The notes beneath the pieces are model-generated. The model did no database searches. It was not told the DNA's origin and worked only from the letters and a program-made list of their open reading frames with translations. Positions 57,252 through 64,000 of a stretch of 64,000 nucleotides of DNA are shown here, piece by piece. The stretch is taken from contig NC_091093.1 in the NCBI RefSeq assembly GCF_024713975.1, forward strand, positions 19,217,501 through 19,281,500, read 5' to 3'. A program made the position numbers and the translations under genes. Numbering within the stretch: the first letter of the stretch is position 1; each line of letters starts with the position of its first letter. Source of the stretch: Paralichthys olivaceus. Its lineage: Eukaryota; Chordata; Actinopteri; Pleuronectiformes; Paralichthyidae.

Positions 57252-57335
<84 letters not shown>
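57252..57335. repeat. (GT)n microsatellite upstream of cyp2r1
   Basis: An 84-nt pure GT run followed by TTGTGTGTGTGGGGG. Orientation is opposite to the CA run 185 bp away. Confidence 0.98.
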
Positions 57336-57338
<3 letters not shown>

Positions 57339-57349
57339 TGTGTGTGGGG

Positions 57350-60050
57350 GGGTGTCTTTTGGAAAGAAAATCCTGCTGCACTGCACACAGAGTCTGGAAG
57401 TGGGTTTCCTATAAGAGCAGTACATGGAAAATCCTGCAGCACGTTGGAGTTCAAAAGTTGTCCTGTGGGTTTCAGGTGGATTTTAACACTTGATGTGCTG
57501 CTGTTAGAAAAGAACAAGGATGAACAAAGTTCTGTTGGATTCAACATTGCAAAGAAAATCACTCACACACAATGTAGAACCAAAACTAATAATTCTAATG
57601 AAACTGGTAACAAAGGTTTATTTTTTGTCATTGTTTCATGGGATGAAAGTTAAATGAAGATTCTGAGCACAATTTCCTTCTTATACAGTTTTCTAACAGA
57701 CTCATTTAAAGTTAAAAAAATAGATATAAGCTAAAAAATAAAAACTCTGTGGGGCTGTGGGTTACTAACCCAAGTTTCTGACCATTCACAGTGAAATACT
57801 GTGTATTGCTCGAAGACAAATCGTGATCACATGTACCTGTGTTTCCAGGAAACTTTGAGTTAAAGCAGTATTACTTTTTTATTTTTTTAACTTTTATATT
57901 TCACTGCACATTTAATCTAATGTAATTGCTGGCCTGTGCACTTAAATGTTACATATGCTGCATAAACCATAAACTTTGAGTTAAACAAGTATTTCTGGGA
58001 AGCAGAGTTCGGGATAATGTCAGAGACTAAGTCCAATCTCAGTTGACCAAACATAATGCAGATTAGTTTTGAATGAGAAAAACAGAGTATAGATTCATTT
58101 AACTGTTACAGAGCTGAGAAGATCAATACGGTCATTTTGCAACAACGTAAGAATCCACTCAAAATGTCGGTTACTAAAAACATGGACTTCTAAATATCAC
58201 TAACCTTCTAAATGCCCCCAAATATTAGTTTGATTTGTGTTTGCCGTGTTCAATCGGTGCAGTAGTGAAAGCAGTTATTGTTCAAGGCAGGACAAAGAGA
58301 GGCGGTCACACAGTATCTGTTACCAAACAATTCCCAGCTGGGAGAAGACTTATCCTGCAGATAAAACTACTAAGAAAGTACAAAAGTGTAAAATTCAGAT
58401 GGGAGAGAGACCGACCACCAGCGGTGTGACGGGAGTTCGGAGCAGCAGATGAGCCAAGTATCATGTGGGGTCACTGAACAGGTGAACAGAGCCTCTCTGA
58501 TAACATGACTGCAGACGCTGGAGAATCCTGTCACACGGTTTTCACCATACATGTAGGCTGCATGGACACGTTAGCATCTGTACACATTCATCTCCCTGTA
58601 AACCAACCATACCTACGCTGCTCTCAAAGGTAATGTGTTTTTTTGAAAATTGGGATTTTAGCAGCAAGACCTTCAACGCAGAGCTTATATCGTGATTGTA
58701 ATTTGAAATTTCGGAAATAATCCGACAACCAGCTGAAGAGAAGACGATGGAAAAGTGTTTTTAACAGATGTAGTTTCAATGTGTGTACATGTAAAGAGAT
58801 GATAAATACAGATGGAGCAGGTATTGACAAGGAAAAAACAGAGATAAATAAGTTTGTAAGTAGAATAACTTGATTAAGCCTGTATTGATACAATGATAGT
58901 GCAGAACATGCTGGTTCAGAGCCTGATTTCATAAACCACATCTGTTTGTAGGTTACTTCAATATGTAACATGGATATACAAATAATAACTAAATAACAAA
59001 AACTCCCAGAGCAATTTTTGTGCAAATTTGAATTTTATGTCACTCAGGTATGACTACCTGAGGAGACCCCATAAAGCACCTTTGTGTGTTACCCTGTTTT
59101 TGTTTTTAAGCAAATAAACTTTGCCCCAGTAAGTGGCTGCAGGTTCCTTCACCTCTACACGTTAATGCACTACATTCACAGGTCAGAGGTTAAGGTGAAA
59201 GGTTAAGGCGTGCGCCACATTCCAGACGTGCATGGTTGTGGGAGACGTTTTTGTCTTGTGGGCCAAAAAGCTGATCTTATCCAGACGCCGCAGGACGGAG
59301 GAGTGTTGGATATAAATGGTGTCAAGCTTTAATAATCTGACAAATCAATAATATTTCATAAATATTTTTAAATGATCCCTATCAATAAAGCAGCTGTTTA
59401 TTTCCTCACTGTTTTACTGCCCACACAGTCTACACACAGTGGAGAACACAGAGTTTAACTCAGGTGAGTATTATCGTCTCGCTGAGGTGGTTTTTAAACT
59501 TTAAACAATTTGCAGTTTTGTAAAACCGTGCTCTCCTCTTTTCTGTGTCATCAGTTGGTCATGACTGGCTCGTCATCAGACGTGGAGTTGTTTATCCAGC
59601 TGTTACTTCCTGCTGAGGCAGCTGGAAGATTTTTTTTTTCTCTCCAAAGCCTCAAATGGCCTCGACAGACCTCCCCCCAGTCATTCAGATTTGTCAGGGC
59701 TACCTAATGAGGACATTCTTGCAAATGACTTTCTCCCCTTCCTGCCGGCTCCCCAGACTCATCAGCTGTTCTGGAAGCATTAAACCAATCTGTCAATTTT
59801 AATCAAATGAACATCTCACATCTTGTCAGTTGATGGGTTAATCAAAACATCAGCAACAGGAGTGTTTGCTGTCTGTGTCCATGTAACTGCATGGATTCAG
59901 AAAAAAATCCAAAATGTGAAACGTTTTATCTGGAAATTAACAAAGAAGTGTGTTTCTCTGGAGGGTATTAATTTTTTATATTAACTTATTTATTCTACTT
60001 ATGGACCTCAAGAAATGCAAATATATTTTTCCATCTCCCTTATTTTTGGT
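57350..60050. other. Intergenic stretch upstream of cyp2r1
   Basis: No exon or RNA gene was recognised. The only distinctive site is the array of AGGTCA-like hexamers at 59180-59211. Short open frames (such as the minus-strand frame at 58624-59025) show no family resemblance. Confidence 0.5.
59180..59211 (+). promoter_or_regulatory. Tandem nuclear-receptor half-sites (DR1/DR0 array)
   Basis: Hexamers in one orientation are AGGTCA (59180-59185), AGGTTA (59187-59192), AGGTGA (59193-59198), AGGTTA (59200-59205) and a poorer AGGCGT (59206-59211). Spacers are 1, 0, 1 and 0. DR1 arrangements bind RXR heterodimers and HNF4. The array lies about 2.4 kb upstream of the cyp2r1 start codon and 4.7 kb before the putative calca promoter. 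Function is inferred. Confidence 0.4.
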
Positions 60051-60063
60051 GAAGTTCCAGTTA

Positions 60064-60363
60064 GTAGGATTTAGGGGGAATCATTGTCAGATATGGAATA
60101 TTATATTCATAGTTTCATTCATAATCACCTGAAATTAAGAATAATTGTGTTTTGTTACCTTAGAATAAAACTTCATATTTACAAAGAAGGGTTCTCTGCC
60201 AGGAGTTCACCATGTTGCAGCAACATGTTTCTATGGTTTCTCAGAACGAACAAACTGAGCACTGACTGCAGAGAGGAGCTTTTGTGTTTTTATGTTTTGG
60301 TTAGGAGGATGAGTCAGGGGTATCCAGTTGGTAATTAGACCACTAGATGCCACTAAATCCTAC
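60064..60363. mobile_element. 300-bp non-autonomous element with 11-bp terminal inverted repeats
   Basis: GTAGGATTTAG at 60064-60074 and its exact reverse complement CTAAATCCTAC at 60353-60363 bound a 300-bp segment. It has internal words such as 'ataatcacctgaaattaag' and 'caccatgttgcagcaacatg' that I recognise from a very common percomorph repeat. It has no coding capacity. It is probably a MITE; the transposase family is not determined. Confidence 0.7.
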
Positions 60364-60689
60364 ATAAAACTTCGTAAAGGGGCACAACAGCAATTTTGCA
60401 CATTCAGTTGACTTGTAGCGGTTCTTCTCAGCCGATGAAAACAGTTGTTGTTAGCGTACCCCTACATTCTCCATGTTCTCCTGTGTTTCTCTCTCCTGAT
60501 TGGTTCTGCTGTGTTGTTTGTCCCCTGTGGGTGTGTCAGTCCTGTCTGTGTTCATCCAGATGGGTGTGGCCCACAGATACCCGCTCCCCTCAAACTCTCC
60601 TGCACGCTCATCAGACACAATATTTAAACCCCACATCTTTCCTGCAGTCCTCCCCAGATCCTTCCATCTCCTGGAGTGGTGAAAACCAT

Positions 60690-61055
60690 TGACTGTGTGT
60701 AAAGATGATCTCCGCTTCCTCCCATTGTACAAAAATGAAGCTCAACTCCGCTGTGGTGATCGTGGTGTGGAGCTGTGGTATCGAGGTTCGGACGATACCT
60801 GTCCTCAAAAAATCGCAATTCAGTCTTAAAAAACTAACAGAACAACACTTGGACATCCATCAGTGTGTTGACAACTACCTGAAATTAAAGACATAATCTT
60901 TGGGAAAAATGTATTTAATGTGTACTCTGATGTTTTTGTTCGGGCCATGACCCGCCTACTAACATTCAGTCACTAGGGGACAATGAAGAGGATTTGGCTT
61001 CACATTTGGGCGGCTGTCATGTCGTCCATATTTATATTCAGTCAGGGGGAAAAAA
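60690..61055 (+). repeat. Percomorph-type dispersed repeat, copy 3
   Basis: 'cttcctcccattgtac' with 'aaaatgaagctcaa' at the left and GGCTTCACATTTGGGCGGC with 'gtcatgtcgtccatattta' at the right match the layout of copy 1 at 32840-33290. The middle is diverged. Confidence 0.6.
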
Positions 61056-63700
61056 CTTTGGACTTTGCTTGGATGTTTTGTATTATAGGAAACAGGAGGA
61101 GTCCAGTGAAATACATATTGAAATGCATTATGGGAAATGTGGGATCCTATGTTTTCATATGTCATATGCAAGTCCCACAACAAAATTCTGGAAGAACTAA
61201 TTCAATTCAACCAGACCAATTCAACAAATATTGGCAGTCCAGAGTATTTTTTTAACCCATTACAATGATTTAATATTACTAACGATATCTGAAGAATAGC
61301 CACCACCAGGTATAAATGGTATGGCAAAGCAAATGAATGCTGTCTCACAGGATGCAGTACATCATCGTATTGCAAAACTCTATTCTGGGTTAATTTTATT
61401 TGGTCCTGATCAGTGTATGGGTTTTAATGCTGTTACTGTGCTAGAACAGCATCAGTCTGTACATTATGTGTGTTCTTCCGGTCTTTCTATACTGTGGGGC
61501 ATGTGCATACAGTATTTGTTTTGGGTGGGTCCCTTGACGACCGTGGATCTACAGTAAATTATTTACCATCTGAATAAGCGGAATCATCAAGTACATGTGG
61601 AAAATCGAATAAGAGACCATCCCTAATGCTGTCCAGAACCTCTGTTTTTCCAACTGCATAATGACACTAAAAGGCACTGCAAGAAGTCCTGTAATCCCTG
61701 TGCAACCACCGGCCAGCTGTTTAAATGTTAGGTTAGGTTTAGTTGGCTTCCTAATGGAGAGCTGGAGGATTTAAAGTGTATAAATCCACAAGCCTGAATA
61801 TAATGTTCTGTTTGAAGATGCACAAATGTCCTCATCAGACCGGAAGCGTAACAAAACTATGTCCCTTTTCCTATGCTTCAGCTGGTACTACATTCTTGCT
61901 GCCTGTCCAAATAGCGCAAAGTGACGATATAGATTTGAAGGAAATTCTCTTTCTGGGTTTTTCTTTTAGTAGAATTCTGCAGCCAAGAAAGATGCTGGAA
62001 CTCTGACAAGACAGACGAGGTCACACTGACTCAGCGGAGACTGTCACTGATGAGCGCTGCACTGAGCATAGCGCTGCCCTCTCTGTCATGAATGCTCTCC
62101 TGTGTTGTAATTATTTTTCCAGACCAATTCATGCCTAACATTTGGGGATGCGATCAGCGTGAGCTAATTGCATTCTTGACAATACGCTCTCCCCCTTGGA
62201 ATGTCATTTCTCTGCGTCAAACTCATGTCGCCGGTCAGGGCATTGGTGATCTGAGGCGTGGGAGCAGCTCAGAGCCTAAAACTTTTTCATTAGATTAAAA
62301 ATAAGGTGCGTCTGAACTGCTCAATTTGTGATGATGGCACTTGACACACTTCTTTTTTGCAAATTTGCACCATGACAAACTTCAGATTTTTTCCCTGAAA
62401 GATAAATATATAGAATTTCAATTTCTCTGCAATTTCCACAAATGAGAACAAGACTATTAGTATTGATCCTTGTGTGTGTGTACTTGAAACCTCTTGCTCC
62501 AGATACACACATGCGTATCTGTCTAGGAACTGCAACTCTATTGAGTTTCCTTGTGATGCGAAAAAAAAAAAACTGGAGGCAGGATGCTTTATGATACATC
62601 ATCCAATATTGTTACATAAGGGGAATTAGAAGATGACCAGAGACCAGTAGCCCAGTAATTAGCTCAGAAACACCAGATGAACACCAGCGAATCCATGGAG
62701 CGTTCACAGTGATGTCATCCACACATAAAACTAGAATGGCACTCCATAGTCTCCTTTAATTCAGTCAAGCTGCACCAAATTCCACACACTCATAGATATC
62801 AGTTACCTAAATGATTCAATTAATCAAGAACCAGGAATACTACCATGGGAAATAAGTGAAAATGTCAGAAACGCTCTATTTTGCAGTGTTAAAAAAAAGT
62901 GGATTCAAGCCCTCTGATTCAAAACAGCACCAAAACTAAATGATTGCTTTTGTTACCCACACTGCATCCTTCCACCAAGTTTTGTGCTAATCTGCCCAGT
63001 AGTTTTTGTGTAATCTTGTTTACAAACCAATGTACCAACAAACCAACGGGGGTGAAAACATAACCTCCTTGGTAGATTTATTTAATCTAACCATACAAAA
63101 GGTATGAAAAGAAGAATAATCAAACTACTCTGCAGATTGGACTGGATCCTAAACTCCTCTAAACTCTTGGTTGCAGAGGTCTAGTGTGTTGAAACCCAAC
63201 TCAGATATTATCATAAATAACTATGTAAAATATATAAAACAATGTTTTTTCGCTCGGCACTGTCAGATAGTGTGGACCGAAACACGTGAGGGAGCAGACC
63301 CTTTCTGAAGTGTCTCCCACAACTGTTCCCTGTTTGATAATGAACCTGAACAAGGAGAATCCTGCTGTTCTTGAAATAAAAAGGCATCTGTAATGATGGC
63401 ACCGAAAGGTATCGACAGATTTCTGCCCACTCTGTATGTGTATATGTTATATATCTATATGTTCTGGCCACCTGTAGAATACATGCCCCTCACTATCTCT
63501 GGCTCTGTACATCTTAAACACTATTGATATCTCATTGATACACTTTAAGAACAGATGATGAATCGTCTTCATATTCTCTGAGCAGCATCAGGTGTATTAA
63601 GACTCTCAGTCACTGTGTGAAAGTGCCAGTAAAGCTTTTCTGTCTCATTGTTTTGAAACAGATTCTCTATCTGACTCTACAGCTTTTTGTGAATAGATAT
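61056..63700. other. Intergenic stretch before the putative calca promoter
   Basis: No exon, RNA gene or clear repeat was recognised. Small open frames are chance. Confidence 0.5.
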
Positions 63701-63732
63701 CATTTACATGTAATTACCATGCAAGCTCTTTT

Positions 63733-63862
63733 ATTGGCTCACTGTGATTGAATTAGGTCTTCTGATTGGCTGGCGGTTTGTGGTGAAGTATCTGACTGGC
63801 CAATAGACTATCATCAAGTGCTCACTGGGTTAATACGGAAACCCATGGGGAACATATATAAA
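63733..63862 (+). promoter_or_regulatory. TATA promoter with three CCAAT (NF-Y) sites, probably calca
   Basis: ATTGG occurs at 63733-63737 and 63765-63769 (reverse CCAAT) and CCAAT at 63800-63804, at 32-35 bp spacing. TATATAAA follows at 63855-63862. This is a compact strong-promoter layout. The gene is inferred to be calca because CALCA follows CYP2R1 in vertebrates; no coding sequence is inside the window. Confidence 0.55.
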
Positions 63863-63885
63863 ACCCTGCACTGTGGGAGTGCTCA

Positions 63886-63940
63886 GCAGATACAGTCTCA
63901 TCATTTAATTCTTTATCAGCAGAAGATTTGTTATCTTATG
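63886..63940 (+). other. Probable untranslated first exon (calca by synteny)
   Basis: The segment starts about 30 bp downstream of the TATA box and ends in TTATCTTATG followed by a strong donor GTGAGT (63941-63946). It contains no useful open frame; its only ATG abuts the donor. An untranslated first exon is the known structure of vertebrate CALCA. The downstream gene lies outside the window, so identity rests on position. Confidence 0.5.
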
Positions 63941-64000
63941 GTGAGTATTGATAAAACGCTGCTTGTTTAGATTATGGCTGGACTGTTGCTGTTGGAAATA

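Noticed and set aside
56037..57653. Several open frames around cyp2r1 exon 1 rich in His-Thr or Val-Cys
   Set aside because: They are translated CA/GT microsatellites.

Overview
The window is nuclear DNA of a teleost fish, very probably a percomorph. It has compact vertebrate-type split genes with GT-AG introns, long CA/TG microsatellites, and dispersed repeats that I recognise from percomorph genomes. Three protein genes can be read exon by exon. They lie in the vertebrate order COPB1 - PDE3B - CYP2R1 - (CALCA), which is human 11p15 synteny. Exon boundaries were placed by hand from splice sites, reading-frame continuity and remembered family sequence, so single-base errors are possible.

Layout. 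1-2280: gene-free, with a diverged repeat at the left edge. 2289-10975, minus strand: copb1, the beta subunit of the COPI coat. It has one non-coding and 21 coding exons, and the reconstruction gives 953 aa, the human length. 10976-15160: intergenic, with a dispersed repeat, a diverged 130-bp duplication and a 1.1-kb AT-rich tandem repeat; PSMA1, which sits here in human, is absent. 15418-49100 (CDS), plus strand: pde3b, a cGMP-inhibited cAMP phosphodiesterase, 16 coding exons and 1104 aa. Intron 1 alone is 22.9 kb. 49101 to about 51400: probable pde3b 3' UTR with an AU-rich block. 53717-56751, minus strand: cyp2r1, vitamin D 25-hydroxylase, 5 exons and 519 aa, convergent with pde3b. 57336-63700: intergenic, with several dispersed repeats. 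63733-63940: a TATA/CCAAT promoter and an untranslated first exon, plausibly calca from synteny alone.

The genes do not form one pathway. COPB1 acts in Golgi-ER vesicle traffic, PDE3B ends cAMP signalling at ER and plasma membrane, and CYP2R1 makes 25-hydroxyvitamin D. CYP2R1 and the inferred calca both belong to calcium endocrinology.

I found no clearly undescribed gene system. The most interesting signals are non-coding: a short cyp2r1 intron bounded by complementary CA and TG tracts; three perfect CRE palindromes in pde3b intron 1; a tandem array of nuclear-receptor half-sites upstream of cyp2r1; two GC-AG introns; and a cluster of GTTAGC-like words beside the copb1 promoter.
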